A stretch of DNA of 64,000 nucleotides from Bradyrhizobiaceae bacterium Ga0074131. GTDB taxonomy: Bacteria; Pseudomonadota; Alphaproteobacteria; Rhizobiales; Xanthobacteraceae. The notes beneath the pieces were generated by a model. That model saw only the letters and a program-made list of their open reading frames with translations. It ran no database searches and was not told the DNA's origin. Location: assembly GCA_001464035.1 (NCBI GenBank), contig LNEC01000006.1, positions 338,209 through 402,208 on the forward strand, read 5' to 3'. Shown here in pieces: positions 25,374 through 35,161 of this stretch; the first letter of the stretch is position 1, and each line of letters starts with the position of its first letter. Made by a program: the position numbers and the translations under genes.

Positions 25374-27898
25374 GCGAGGCCCGTCAGCTTTTCAGGCCGG
25401 CTGGCATTGGGGCCGTGCGGAAAATAGTGCGACCCGATGGCATCGGCCAGCGACAGCAGATCCTGCTCCAGCGCGAACAGCGTCTTGGTGTCGAGGGATG
25501 CCGCCTCCGCCGTCGTCAGCGTCGCCTGCAGCGCCACCGCGAGACGCTGCGGCCGCTCGATCAATCCTCCCTCCTTCAGAGTCGGCAGGCTGGCGATGTG
25601 TTCATTTAGCGCCGAAGCCTGAAAAGCAACGGAACGGGGATTGTAGGGGTCGAGCACCACGAGGTCGCGCACCGGCGCCAGCAACGGACCGACGAGGTAG
25701 CGCGAGCGATAGGTGATCTGGCAGTCGACCAGCGTGAGCAGGATATCGAGATCCTCGCCGCCTGCTTCGTCATATGCGAACTGGCGCGCGAATCGAACGG
25801 TGTTGATGGCGCGCTCGGCGCGGCGGCCCATTTCGAGAAAGCGCCAGCCGGCGGCGCGATTCATGTTTTCCTGCGCCAGCCCCGCGAAGCTCGCGAGTTC
25901 CTGCAGCGTCAGTTCGGCAGCGATCATCACGCCGTCGTCGTCTTCGACCTCCTGCGCGAGCCGCTCCGACATTTCGGTAATCACCTGCCAGGCGTCAGGC
26001 GACAGTCGCTCACGCAGCGACGTCGCGGTTCGCTGCGCCGATCGCACCAGCGACAAGGCCGAGCCGAACTTTTCCTCGCTCTGCAGCGCCTCGGCTACCA
26101 CCTTCGCGGGCTGCGCGCGCGAGGTTTGCGATACCGCACCCCATGTCACCAGCAGCCGCTGCACCCGCTCGAGCGCCGGCAGCACGGTCGGGGAACCCTT
26201 GCCGGCATCACGTTGCATTCCGAGTGCCCGCAACAGGCGCAGCGTCGCCTCGGCGCGCTCAAGATAGCGGCCAAGCCAGAACAGATTGTCGGCCGCCCGG
26301 CTCGGCACCACGCCGGCGATACGCCGGATCCGCACGGTGTCGACCGCCGGCAGCAGAGTGGCGGTCGATACCGCCTTGTCGGACACCACCCAGACGTCCG
26401 CCGCCCGCGCGCCGTCGCCCATCGATACTGCGCGGGCATCGGGCTGATCGGCGATCCGGCAAAAGCCACCCGGCATGAGAGTCCAGCCGTCGGGCGTCGC
26501 GGTCGCGAATACCCGAAGCACGAACGGGCGCGGCGTGATGCGTCCATTGTCCCACACCGGCGTGGTTGACAGCCGGACCAGCTCTTGGCCGACATAGTCG
26601 ATGCCGCGATCGGCGATCGCCGTCTTCAGCCGTTCGCGCTCGCTGGCCGACAATTCGCCCGCGAGCAGCGGTCCTCGGCCGAATCCGGGAACGCCCCTGC
26701 CATACGCGCCCTCAATGGCAAATTCGTCGAGCCGGGACAGCACTTCCTCGCGCGCGGCCTTCTGCCCGCACCACCAGGTCGCGATATGCGGCATCTTCAA
26801 GTCTTCGCCCAGGAACCGCCGACTCAAGCTGGGCAAGAACCCCAACAACGCGGGCGCCTCCATCACGCCAGAGCCCGGCATGTTGGCGACCACGACGCCG
26901 TTCTTTCTAACCACGTCGATCAGGCCGGGCACGCCGAGTTGCGAGGACGCGTCCAGTTCCAGCGGATCGAGCGAATTGGAATCCACCCGGCGCAGCAGGA
27001 CGTCGAGCCGCTTCAAACCGGCGACGGTGCGGATGTGAACGCGGTCGCCGCTGACGGCGAGATCGTCGCCCTCGACCAGCAGAAATCCGAGATAGCGCGC
27101 CAGCGTGGCGTGCTCGAAATAGGTTTCACTGAAGGTACCCGGCGTCAGCAATCCGATGCGCGGCTCGTCACGATCGGCGCTGGCGCGAAGTGAGTCGCGG
27201 AAGGCCTCGAAGAAAGGCGCCACGCGCTCGACGTTCATGGATTTGTAAAGCGAGGTAAAGGCGCGCGAAAGCACCAGCCGGTTTTCCAGCGCATAGCCGG
27301 CACCGGACGGCGCCTGGGTGCGGTCCCCCAGCACCCACCAGCGCCCGTCGGGCCCGCGCCCGACATCCGCGGCATAGATGCTGAGATAGCGGCCGCCCGG
27401 CGGTTTGACGCCGCACACGGCGCGCAGATATTCGGTACTGCCGGCAACGGCAGCAGCGGGTATCGCGCCCTCGGTGACCAGCCGGCCCTCGCCGTAGAGG
27501 TCGCTCAGCACCAGTTCCAGCAATTGCGCACGCTGAACGATTCCGGCAGTCAACTGCTGCCAGTCGGCCTCGTCGATCAGCAGCGGCAGATGGCTGAGCG
27601 GCCACAGCCGGTCGGCGGTCTCGCCGGGCGCGCGATAGGTGACGCCGGCTTCCCGCAAGTGCCGGTCGGCGGAGCCGAAACGCCGCTGGATATCGCTGGG
27701 GCTCAGGCTCGCGAAGGCATCAAAGAACCGGGTCCAGACCGCGCGCGGCGCGCCATCCTGACCGATATACTCATCGGGAATTCCGGGCAGCCGGACATAG
27801 TCGCGCGCCCACTGCGCCACGCGCCGATTGTTCGGGCGGACCTTGGTGCCGGCCCTACTGCCTGCCCCACCGCTTTCCTGGCCGTCGTGTCCCGCCAT
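25370..27898 (-). CDS. Circularly permuted ATP-grasp / alpha-E domain fusion protein
   Basis: The 842-residue protein joins two domains often encoded separately. Residues of about 50-500 are the circularly permuted ATP-grasp type 2 domain (PLLIDEADWQQL ... RWWVLGDRTQAPSGAGYALENR ... LLRRVDSNSLDPLEL ... NMPGSGVMEAPAL). Residues of about 530-830 are the all-helical alpha-E domain (ADNLFWLGRYLERAEATLRLLRAL ... ENMNRAAGWRFLEMGRRAERA). The family is predicted to form amide bonds between amino acids or peptides; no substrate is known. It starts 28 bases after the DUF2126 gene and its stop overlaps the next transglutaminase. Confidence 0.93.
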   Translation of the reverse strand: MAGHDGQESGGAGSRAGTKVRPNNRRVAQWARDYVRLPGIPDEYIGQDGAPRAVWTRFFDAFASLSPSDIQRRFGSADRHLREAGVTYRAPGETADRLWPLSHLPLLIDEADWQQLTAGIVQRAQLLELVLSDLYGEGRLVTEGAIPAAAVAGSTEYLRAVCGVKPPGGRYLSIYAADVGRGPDGRWWVLGDRTQAPSGAGYALENRLVLSRAFTSLYKSMNVERVAPFFEAFRDSLRASADRDEPRIGLLTPGTFSETYFEHATLARYLGFLLVEGDDLAVSGDRVHIRTVAGLKRLDVLLRRVDSNSLDPLELDASSQLGVPGLIDVVRKNGVVVANMPGSGVMEAPALLGFLPSLSRRFLGEDLKMPHIATWWCGQKAAREEVLSRLDEFAIEGAYGRGVPGFGRGPLLAGELSASERERLKTAIADRGIDYVGQELVRLSTTPVWDNGRITPRPFVLRVFATATPDGWTLMPGGFCRIADQPDARAVSMGDGARAADVWVVSDKAVSTATLLPAVDTVRIRRIAGVVPSRAADNLFWLGRYLERAEATLRLLRALGMQRDAGKGSPTVLPALERVQRLLVTWGAVSQTSRAQPAKVVAEALQSEEKFGSALSLVRSAQRTATSLRERLSPDAWQVITEMSERLAQEVEDDDGVMIAAELTLQELASFAGLAQENMNRAAGWRFLEMGRRAERAINTVRFARQFAYDEAGGEDLDILLTLVDCQITYRSRYLVGPLLAPVRDLVVLDPYNPRSVAFQASALNEHIASLPTLKEGGLIERPQRLAVALQATLTTAEAASLDTKTLFALEQDLLSLADAIGSHYFPHGPNASRPEKLTGLA

Positions 27899-27926
27899 CC
27901 CCGACTCTCTCGCCTGAAGACCATTC

Positions 27927-30242
27927 TCAATGGAGCAGCGGCGTCCTCAAGTCGAGGGTCAAAGGGAACTCAAATGTGCGTTCTTCGCGGGGCGGGTCGA
28001 TCTTGCCGGGGGTATGGCCATGGTCCTGGAACCGGGTGAGCCGGCGCGCCTCGGCCTCGTAGGAATTGACCGGTTTGGTTTCGTAACTGCGGCCGCCCGG
28101 GTGGACGACGTGGTAGACGCAGCCGCCCAGCGAGCGACCGTTCCAGGTATCGATCAGGTCGAAGGTCAGCGGCGCGTGCACCGGGATGGTCGGGTGCAGC
28201 CCCGACGCCGGCTGCCAGGCTTTGAAGCGGACGCCCGCGACTGCCTCACTGGCCCGGCCGGTTTCGGTCATCGGCATCCGCCGGCCATTGCAGGTAACGA
28301 CGTGGCGGCCCTCGACAAAGCCTGTTGCCTTGACCTGCAGGCGCTCCACCGATGAATCGACGTAGCGGACGGTGCCGCCGGCCGAGCCCTCCTCGCCGAG
28401 AACGTGCCAGGGCTCCAGCGCTTGCCGCACTTCGAGTGCTACGCCGCCATGATGGACCCGGCCGAACACGGGAAAACGAAACTCGAGCTGGGCCGCATAC
28501 CAGTCCGGCGAAAAATCGTAGCCCGATTGGTTCAGTTCGGAGAGCACGCCGAGAAAATCTTCCCAGAGGAAATGCGGCAGCATGAAGCGGTCGTGCAGTG
28601 TGGTGCCCCATCGCACGAACTTGCCTTGCTGCGGCTCCCGCCAGAGTTTGGCGATCAGGGCCCGGATCAGCAATTGCTGCGCCAGCGACATGCGCGGATC
28701 GGGCGGCATTTCGAGGGCGCGGAATTCGACCAGCCCGAGCCGGCCGGTGGTACCGTCGGGCGAATATAGCTTGTCGATGCAGATTTCGGCGCGGTGGGTA
28801 TTGCCTGTTATATCGACCAGGATGTGCCGGAACAGGCGGTCGACCAGCCACAGCGGCGCCGGGATACCCGGCGGCGGCACGTGGGCCAGCGCAATCTCCA
28901 ACTCGTAAAGCCCGTCATGGCGGGCCTCGTCGATGCGCGGCGCCTGGCTGGTCGGCCCGATGAACATGCCGGAGAATAAATAGGACAGGCAGGGATGCCG
29001 CTGCCAGTACAGCACGAGGCTCTTCAGCAAATCCGGTCGGCGCAGGAACGGCGAGTCCGCGGGCGTACTGCCGCCGACCACCACATGATTGCCGCCGCCG
29101 GTGCCGGTGTGGCGGCCGTCAACGAGGTACTTGTTGGCGCCGAGCCGGGTCTGCGCGGCATCTTCGTAAAGACCGAAGGTGATATCGACAGCCTCGCGCC
29201 AGTTCTGCGCCGGCTGGATGTTGATTTCGATCACGCCGGGATCGGGCGTCACCTTGATAACTTCAACCCGCGGGTCGAACGGCGGCGGATAGCCCTCGAC
29301 ATGGACCTGCATCTGCATTTCTTGCGCGGTCGCCTCCACCGCCGTCACCAGTTCGAGATAGTCTTCCAGTTTCTCCACCGGCGGCATGAAGGCGCACAAT
29401 ATGCCGTCGCGGATCTCGATCGACATCGCGGTGCGCACGCCACCGCCCTTGAGCTGCTGCTCCTGCACCTCCTGATGCGGCGCAGCCTCGGCCGGCGCCG
29501 CCCCGTCATAGACCGGCAGTTCTCCACGCGGCTCCAGCGGATCCCGCTCCACGGTGTAGGGATAGTCCTCGGCGGGGATATGCGGCAACGAGGCGATCGG
29601 CAGCCGCAACCCCAAGGGCGAATCGCCCGGAGTCAGGAACAAATTGCCGCGCCGCAGTTTCCAGCGCTCGCTCTTCCAGCGTGAGGACGATTTGCTGGCA
29701 TCGGTATTCCAGCGCTGGATCGGCAGCACGAAACCCCTGGGAACGTTCAACCCCTGATCGAACACCCGCGCCATGCGCGCGCGCTCTTCCGGATCGGACA
29801 GCTTGGAATCCGAGGGATCGACATTGGGCGGCAGCCCGGCTTCCTTCTGCAGCCAATGCGAAGGGTCCTCGAACGCCGGCAAGACAAATTCGGAATCAAC
29901 ACCGAGTTTTTCGGCGGTGGCTTCGGCGAAGCGCTCGGCGTCTGCGATACTGGCTTTACGCGGCTTCTCGATGGTGGCGATCAGGTCCGAGTTCTTCCAG
30001 ATCGGCACGCCGTCCTTGCGCCAGTACAGTCCGAACGCCCAGCGCGGCAGGCTTTCGCCGGGATACCATTTGCCCTGCCCGTAGTGCAGCAAGCCGCCCG
30101 GCGCGAAGCGCATGCGCAATTTGCGGATCAGATCGTCGGCGAGGCCCCGCTTGGTCGGACCGACCGCGGCGATGTTCCACTCCGGCGATTCCAGATCGTC
30201 GACCGAGACAAAGGTCGGCTCGCCCTGCTTTGAGATCGACAT
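27927..30242 (-). CDS. DUF2126 half of a split transglutaminase-DUF2126 protein
   Basis: This 771-codon frame carries the DUF2126 region: [17 protein letters not shown] near the start, [27 protein letters not shown], then [12 protein letters not shown] and [16 protein letters not shown] in the middle, and a C-terminal beta-rich part ending [22 protein letters not shown]. In relatives the same region is the second half of a protein of about 1100 residues whose first half is the transglutaminase found upstream in another frame. The ATG at 30242 may be only a chance start, because no Shine-Dalgarno precedes it. The family is found with ATP-grasp/alpha-E proteins, as here. Confidence 0.85.
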   Translation of the reverse strand: MSISKQGEPTFVSVDDLESPEWNIAAVGPTKRGLADDLIRKLRMRFAPGGLLHYGQGKWYPGESLPRWAFGLYWRKDGVPIWKNSDLIATIEKPRKASIADAERFAEATAEKLGVDSEFVLPAFEDPSHWLQKEAGLPPNVDPSDSKLSDPEERARMARVFDQGLNVPRGFVLPIQRWNTDASKSSSRWKSERWKLRRGNLFLTPGDSPLGLRLPIASLPHIPAEDYPYTVERDPLEPRGELPVYDGAAPAEAAPHQEVQEQQLKGGGVRTAMSIEIRDGILCAFMPPVEKLEDYLELVTAVEATAQEMQMQVHVEGYPPPFDPRVEVIKVTPDPGVIEINIQPAQNWREAVDITFGLYEDAAQTRLGANKYLVDGRHTGTGGGNHVVVGGSTPADSPFLRRPDLLKSLVLYWQRHPCLSYLFSGMFIGPTSQAPRIDEARHDGLYELEIALAHVPPPGIPAPLWLVDRLFRHILVDITGNTHRAEICIDKLYSPDGTTGRLGLVEFRALEMPPDPRMSLAQQLLIRALIAKLWREPQQGKFVRWGTTLHDRFMLPHFLWEDFLGVLSELNQSGYDFSPDWYAAQLEFRFPVFGRVHHGGVALEVRQALEPWHVLGEEGSAGGTVRYVDSSVERLQVKATGFVEGRHVVTCNGRRMPMTETGRASEAVAGVRFKAWQPASGLHPTIPVHAPLTFDLIDTWNGRSLGGCVYHVVHPGGRSYETKPVNSYEAEARRLTRFQDHGHTPGKIDPPREERTFEFPLTLDLRTPLLH

Positions 30243-31191
30243 CGACCTGTTCGCCGAGCCGGTCGAGCCGCGTCCAGGACTCGTCCGAGAACGGCCGGGT
30301 GATGCGCGGCGCTTCGCGGATCCGCTTGACGCTCATCTCGAAGCCGAATTCGACGTTGGCAAATCCGACCGCGCCCGAGATCGGCGCCGCCGAACGGTAA
30401 TGCGGCGTGGCGGCGACGGGGATGTGCCCCTCGCCGGTCAGCATGCCCGAGGTGACATCGAACCCGATCCACCCCGCGCCCGGAAGATAGACCTCGGCCC
30501 AGGCGTGCAAATCCGTAAAATCGCTCTCGACCTCGCGCGGCCCCTCGACCGGATCGATGTCGGGGCGCAGCTGAATGAGATAGCCCGACACGAAGCGCGC
30601 GGCGAGCCCGAGATGGCGTAGCGTCTGAATCAGCAGCCACGCGGAATCGCGGCACGATCCCGCGCCCGATTCCAGCGTCTGCTCCGGGGTCTGGATGCCC
30701 GGCTCCATCCGGATGATGTAGCGGACCTGATCACGTAGCTTGGCATTGAGATCGACCAGGAAATTGACCGTGCTCGGCGCCTCGCGCGGAATGCTCGCGA
30801 GGTACTTTGCAAATAGCGGTCCGGGTTCCATGGTCGCAAGATAGGGAGCAAGCTCGGTCTTGAGATCGTCGGTATAGGCAAACGGAAAACTGTCGGCATA
30901 GGGCTCGACGAAGAAGTCGAACGGGTTGATCACGGTCATCTGCGCCGTGAAATCGACCTCGATCTTGAACTCGCTGGCTTTCTCCGGGAATACGAAGCGG
31001 GCCAGCCAGTTGCCTTGCGGGTCCTGCTGCCAGTTCACGAAATGATTTGAAGGCGTGACCTTGAGCGAATAGCTCAGGATCGGCGTGCGGGTATGCGGCG
31101 CCGGGCGCAGGCGGATGGTTTGCGGGCCGAGGTCGATCGGTCGGTCGTATTTGTAGTGCGTGACGTGATGTAGTGCGACGAAGATCGACAA
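29956..31191 (-). CDS. Transglutaminase half of the split protein, with a frameshifted tail
   Basis: Residues 1 to about 320 form a standard transglutaminase-like protein: [19 protein letters not shown] at the start, catalytic Cys in [12 protein letters not shown] (about residue 180), His in [11 protein letters not shown] and Asp in GFDVTSGM. After VDVDLKA (about residue 322) the frame becomes Arg-rich nonsense for about 85 residues, while another frame continues the family sequence as [10 protein letters not shown]. Compared with the family, about eight residues around the junction (normally ending in a GGEPTF motif) are missing, consistent with a deletion whose length is not a multiple of three. 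The transglutaminase half may still fold. Confidence 0.8.
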   Translation of the reverse strand: MSIFVALHHVTHYKYDRPIDLGPQTIRLRPAPHTRTPILSYSLKVTPSNHFVNWQQDPQGNWLARFVFPEKASEFKIEVDFTAQMTVINPFDFFVEPYADSFPFAYTDDLKTELAPYLATMEPGPLFAKYLASIPREAPSTVNFLVDLNAKLRDQVRYIIRMEPGIQTPEQTLESGAGSCRDSAWLLIQTLRHLGLAARFVSGYLIQLRPDIDPVEGPREVESDFTDLHAWAEVYLPGAGWIGFDVTSGMLTGEGHIPVAATPHYRSAAPISGAVGFANVEFGFEMSVKRIREAPRITRPFSDESWTRLDRLGEQVDVDLKAGRADLCLGRRSGIAGVEHRRGRSDQAGPRRRSDPQIAHALRAGRLAALRAGQMVSRRKPAALGVRTVLAQGRRADLEELGPDRHHREAA

Positions 31192-31352
31192 AGTCTGTGT
31201 GCTCCAGCAGCTCCCTTAAGCAGAACACCGGTTCCGGCATGGATCAAGCACTAACAAGGGGCGACGATTGCCCAGGGAGCGGGCGAAGGAGAATAGGGCG
31301 TAGCGAACATCGAACAGTTCCATTCGCCGCTCCCGATGGGCTGTTCGCTCAC

Positions 31353-32876
31353 CTACATTGTCGCCCCGAGGACCCAGGGCGCGAACTCCGCGCCGCCGAA
31401 ATCAAAGCTCTCGCTCTTGGTCGGCTGGCCGGAAGCGGTTTTCAGCATGAGGTCAAAGATGCGCTGGCCACATTGCTGCACCGTTTCCTCGCCGTCGAGG
31501 ATGGTGCCGCAATTGACGTCCATGTCGTCTTCCATGCGATTGAACATCGCCGAGTTGGTGGCGAGCTTGATCGAGGGTGCGGGCTTGCAGCCGAAAACAC
31601 TGCCCCGGCCGGTGGTGAAGCAGACGAGGTTGGCGCCACCGGCGACCTGCCCGGTCGCCGCGACCGGGTCGTAACCGGGCGTGTCCATGAAGACAAAACC
31701 CTTTTTTGTCACCTCTTCGGCGTAGTTCACGACATCAACCAGATTGGTGCTGCCGGCCTTGGCCATCGCGCCGAGCGATTTTTCCAGGATGGTGGTGAGG
31801 CCGCCGGCCTTGTTGCCGGGGCTGGGATTGGCGTTCATCTCGGCGCCCTCACGCTCGGTATATTCCTCCCACCAGCGCATCAGCGCCACCAGCTTTTCGC
31901 CGACCTCGCGGCTGACCGCGCGGCGGGTCAAGAGATGTTCGGCGCCGTAGGTCTCCGGGGTCTCCGATAAAATGACCGTGCCGCCGTGACGAACCAGCAG
32001 GTCGCTCGCCGCCCCCAGCGCCGGATTGGCCGAGACGCCGGAATAGCCGTCGGAGCCGCCGCATTGCAGCGCCACCGTCAACTCGCTGGCTGCGACCTTC
32101 TCGCGCCTGACATTGTTGGCGTCGACCAACGCCTCGCGCACGAAGGCTGCGCCGGCCTCCACGGTCTTGCGGGTGCCGCCGACTTCCTGGATGTCCATTG
32201 CGCGCAAGCGGCCCGCTAGTTTCTGCTCCTGCATCAGCCCGCCGATCTGATTCACCTCGCAACCCAGGCCCAGCACGATCACGGCGGAGAAATTCGCGTG
32301 CCGCGCATAGCCGCCGAGAGTGCGCCGGAGCAGACGCAGCGGCTCGTCCTGGGTCATGCCACAGCCGGTCTTGTGGGTCAGCGCCACCACTCCGTCGACA
32401 TTTGGGAAATCGGCCAGCGGATTGTGGCCGGTGAACGGGTTCCTCTTGAAGATATCGGCGACCATGCCCGCGACATGCGCGCTGCAGTTCACCGAGGTGA
32501 GAATGCCGATGTAGTTGCGGGTCGCGACGCGGCCGTCGGGACGGCGGATGCCGTCGAAGGTGGCTGGCAGATCGAAATTGGGCGTCGGCGTGACGTCGAC
32601 GCCATAGGCATAGTCCTTGGCAAAGTCGCCCATGCCGCAATTCTGGGTGTGGACATGCTGGCCCGGCGCGATCGGGATGGTCGCAAAGCCGATGATCTGG
32701 CCGTAGCGGCGGATCGGCTCGCCCACCGCGATCGGCCGGATCGCTACCTTGTGGCCCGCGGGAATCCGCTCCACCGTGCTGATCCCCTGGGCCACCACCA
32801 TGCCGGGCGGCAGGCTTGAGCGCGCGATCAGCACGCCATCATCGGGATGCAGGCGGATGACGGGTGCTGCGGTCAT
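31353..32876 (-). CDS. UxaA/GarD-family dehydratase (altronate or galactarate type)
   Basis: The 507-residue protein has an N-terminal SAF domain (about residues 8-80, VIRLHPDDGVLIARSSLPPG) and the large UxaA catalytic part (HTQNCGMGDFAKDY, then TGCGMTQDEPLRLLRRTLGGYARH and a C-terminal GKxxxxxxATN-like KPAPSIKLATNSAMFNRMEDDMDVNCG). This family removes water from hexonates or hexarates in an iron-dependent way. Downstream partners in the same direction are an HpcH/HpaI aldolase and an Ldh-type oxidoreductase, which would suit galactarate or glucarate breakdown by the dehydratase-aldolase-reductase route (inference). A palindromic repeat separates it from the aldolase. Confidence 0.9.
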   Translation of the reverse strand: MTAAPVIRLHPDDGVLIARSSLPPGMVVAQGISTVERIPAGHKVAIRPIAVGEPIRRYGQIIGFATIPIAPGQHVHTQNCGMGDFAKDYAYGVDVTPTPNFDLPATFDGIRRPDGRVATRNYIGILTSVNCSAHVAGMVADIFKRNPFTGHNPLADFPNVDGVVALTHKTGCGMTQDEPLRLLRRTLGGYARHANFSAVIVLGLGCEVNQIGGLMQEQKLAGRLRAMDIQEVGGTRKTVEAGAAFVREALVDANNVRREKVAASELTVALQCGGSDGYSGVSANPALGAASDLLVRHGGTVILSETPETYGAEHLLTRRAVSREVGEKLVALMRWWEEYTEREGAEMNANPSPGNKAGGLTTILEKSLGAMAKAGSTNLVDVVNYAEEVTKKGFVFMDTPGYDPVAATGQVAGGANLVCFTTGRGSVFGCKPAPSIKLATNSAMFNRMEDDMDVNCGTILDGEETVQQCGQRIFDLMLKTASGQPTKSESFDFGGAEFAPWVLGATM

Positions 32877-32898
32877 GGGATGTCTCCTTGAAAGGTAT

Positions 32899-33029
32899 TG
32901 TGCCCCGGACGCAGTGCAGCGCGCAAGCGGCGCGCTGCCGATCCGGGGCCCATGAGTATCGGTACACTGCTATGGGTCCCGGCTCTGCGGTGCACCGCTG
33001 AAGAAGCGCTGCACCGCGTCCGGGACACG
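32899..33029. repeat. REP-like palindromic repeat R1
   Basis: The outer arms (starting TGTGCCCCGGACGCAGTGCA near 32899 and ending GTCCGGGACAC near 33028) are imperfect inverted repeats. A second inverted pair lies inside (CCGGGGCCCAT and ATGGGTCCCGG). Elements beginning CCCCGGACGCxGTGCAGC are frequent between rhizobial genes, in my recollection. It sits between the aldolase and dehydratase genes of the same operon. Confidence 0.75.
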
Positions 33030-33034
33030 GATCC

Positions 33035-33814
33035 TTAAGCCTTGCCGCCGGAATCCTTGCGGGTCTGGTTCACCTGCATCTTTGCGTAGGTCGCCATCAG
33101 GCCGCTTTCGTTCGACAGCGTCACCAGCTTGAAGCCCATGTTGATGGCGCGCGCAGCACCCTCGGCGCCGGAGCAGTGGATGCCGGGATAGAGGTTGCGC
33201 TTGCCGCATTCCTTGATGATCTTCTCGTAGATCTTGAGAATTTCCGGCTCGTCGCGGTCGAGTTTCGGCACCAGCCCGTAGGAGAAGCCGAGATCGGAGG
33301 GCCCTATATAGACGCCGTCGATGCCCTCGACATCGAGGATCGATTCCATGTTCTCGACCGCGGTCTTGGTCTCCATCATCGGCAGCAGCACGATCTCGTC
33401 ATTGGCGGTCTGCTGATAGGTGCCGGCGGAGCCGTACATGCCGGAACGGATCGGGCCGTTGGAGCGGGTGCCCTTCGGCGGATATTTCGAGTACTGGACC
33501 AGGGCTTCAGCTTCCTGCCTGGTGTTGATCATCGGGCAGATCACGCCATAGGCGCCGCCGTCGAGCACCTTGCCGATGATGCCCGGTTCGTTCCAGGGAA
33601 CGCGGACCATTGGCGTCACCGGATGGCCGTTCATGGCCTGGAAACACTGCACCATCGACTGGTAGTCCTGCACGCCGTGCTGCATGTCGACGGTGACGCT
33701 GTCGAAGCCGCATTGCGCGATCACCTCGGCGGAGAAGCCCGACGGAATCGCCAGCCAGGCGTTGACCACGGCCTTGCCCGAGGCCCAGACTTTCTTGACG
33801 TTATTGGTTGCCAT
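33035..33814 (-). CDS. HpcH/HpaI-family class II aldolase
   Basis: The 259-residue TIM-barrel aldolase shows the family landmarks: FDSVTVDMQHGVQDY (metal-dependent active site Asp/His), PMVRVPWNEPGIIGKVLDGGAYGVICPMINT, and IDGVYIGPSDLGFSYG. It would split a 4-hydroxy-2-keto acid (for example 2-keto-3-deoxyglucarate or 4-hydroxy-2-ketoheptanedioate) to pyruvate plus an aldehyde. The UxaA-type neighbour points to the first, the nearby hpa genes to the second. The ATG at 33814 is chosen because AGGAAG lies about 9 bases before it. It is co-directional with the Ldh gene, 52 bases upstream. Confidence 0.88.
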   Translation of the reverse strand: MATNNVKKVWASGKAVVNAWLAIPSGFSAEVIAQCGFDSVTVDMQHGVQDYQSMVQCFQAMNGHPVTPMVRVPWNEPGIIGKVLDGGAYGVICPMINTRQEAEALVQYSKYPPKGTRSNGPIRSGMYGSAGTYQQTANDEIVLLPMMETKTAVENMESILDVEGIDGVYIGPSDLGFSYGLVPKLDRDEPEILKIYEKIIKECGKRNLYPGIHCSGAEGAARAINMGFKLVTLSNESGLMATYAKMQVNQTRKDSGGKA

Positions 33815-33866
33815 TGATCGCGCTTCCTTCTGTGATCGTTGCAATCGGTTTGAAACTCACTGCCGC

Positions 33867-34952
33867 CTAGCTGGCGGCCTTCTGGATGCTGACTTCGCTG
33901 ACGCCGACCTCGCGGGCGGTATTGACGATCGCTGCCCAGGTATCGTCCGGCAGGGGCACCCCGTTTGCGGTGCGGTCGGCGCGCATTTTCCGCTCGGTAT
34001 CGCCCGGGATCAGCACGGAATCGACGCCAGCCACCGGCTTGGTAGCCCGGATGAAGTCGCTGTAGCGCGAGATTTCGCCGTCGAAAAAATTGCCGGTGTC
34101 GATCACCTTCGGGTCGATATAGAACGCCAGCATGCCGTTGGCGAAGCGCCGGTCTCCCGAAGTAGCACCCGTACCCGTCAGCGCGCCGCCGAGCAATTCG
34201 CAGATGAAGGCGAGGCCCGAGCCCTTGTGCTCGCCGAACGCGCGGATCGCGCCTGATCCCTTGGTGTGGTCGCGCGGTCCATCCGCGCTGTGCGGCCCGT
34301 ACAGCACCGCCGGATCCTCGCTCAAGGTGCCGTCGGCATCGATCAGCGCGCCCTTCGGCAATTTCTTGCCGCCGCGGCTGGCGACCAGCACCTTGCCTTC
34401 GGCGACGATCGAGGTGGCGAAATCGAGCACGATCGGATCCTGTCCAACGCGCGGGATGCCGACGCAATAGGGCGCGGTCGACAGCCGCTTCTCGACGCCG
34501 CCATAGGGCGCCACCAGCAGCGAGCCAGCGGCATTGACGAAGTGGATAGAGACCAGCCCTTCGGCTGCCGCCATTTCCGCCCAGTCGCCGACCCGGCCGA
34601 TGTGCCCGGCATTGCGCAGCGCCACCGCGGACAACCCCGCTTTCTTGCATTTCTCGATGCCGATCCGCACCGCCTGCGGCGTGACGGTTTGTCCGTAACC
34701 GAACTTGCCGTCGACCACCGCCAGCGACGGCGTGTCGATGACGACCTCGGCGGTCTGGTTAGGCACTACAGAGCCCATCTTCTTCCAGCGGATATAGACC
34801 GGCACCCGGATCACGCCGTGGCTGTCGTGCCCGGTGAGGTTGGCCGTCGTCAGGTAGGTCGCGATGCGTCTGGCTTCTGCGGGCGAGGATTCTGAATGGG
34901 CGAAAACTTCGGCAACGAAGTTGATGAGGTTCTGAACTTGTATGGTGACCAT
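33867..34952 (-). CDS. Ldh family (malate/L-lactate/ureidoglycolate) NAD(P)-dependent oxidoreductase
   Basis: The 361-residue protein belongs to the Ldh_2 family (MDH/LDH-like, unrelated to the Rossmann dehydrogenases). Conserved words are SPAEARRIATYLTTANLTGHDSHGVIRVPVY with the catalytic His, then PYCVGIPRVGQDPIVLDFATSIVAEGKV and GEHKGSGLAFICELLGGALTGTG. Substrates of such enzymes are 2-hydroxy or 2-oxo acids. As the first gene of the Ldh-aldolase-dehydratase run it may reduce or oxidise an intermediate of sugar-acid or hydroxy-acid breakdown. The ATG at 34952 is preferred over one 14 codons upstream because the family begins at VTIQVQNLINFV. Confidence 0.87.
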   Translation of the reverse strand: MVTIQVQNLINFVAEVFAHSESSPAEARRIATYLTTANLTGHDSHGVIRVPVYIRWKKMGSVVPNQTAEVVIDTPSLAVVDGKFGYGQTVTPQAVRIGIEKCKKAGLSAVALRNAGHIGRVGDWAEMAAAEGLVSIHFVNAAGSLLVAPYGGVEKRLSTAPYCVGIPRVGQDPIVLDFATSIVAEGKVLVASRGGKKLPKGALIDADGTLSEDPAVLYGPHSADGPRDHTKGSGAIRAFGEHKGSGLAFICELLGGALTGTGATSGDRRFANGMLAFYIDPKVIDTGNFFDGEISRYSDFIRATKPVAGVDSVLIPGDTERKMRADRTANGVPLPDDTWAAIVNTAREVGVSEVSIQKAAS

Positions 34953-35161
34953 GTGCGGATTTTCACCCTGTCCTTGGTTCGGCGCCGGCCGCATCGTCAG
35001 CGGCGACCCCTGCTCCCGCGCCGGTTTTCATGACCAGCTTGGCTGCCACTTTGAGCGAAAAATCGCGGGCGTGTCTATGGCTTCCACCGTCTTCGGACCG
35101 CGATTGCGTTGATTTGCCCAGCCGCTATGCATCGGGCCGGTAGCATCATGCAAATTTGCGC

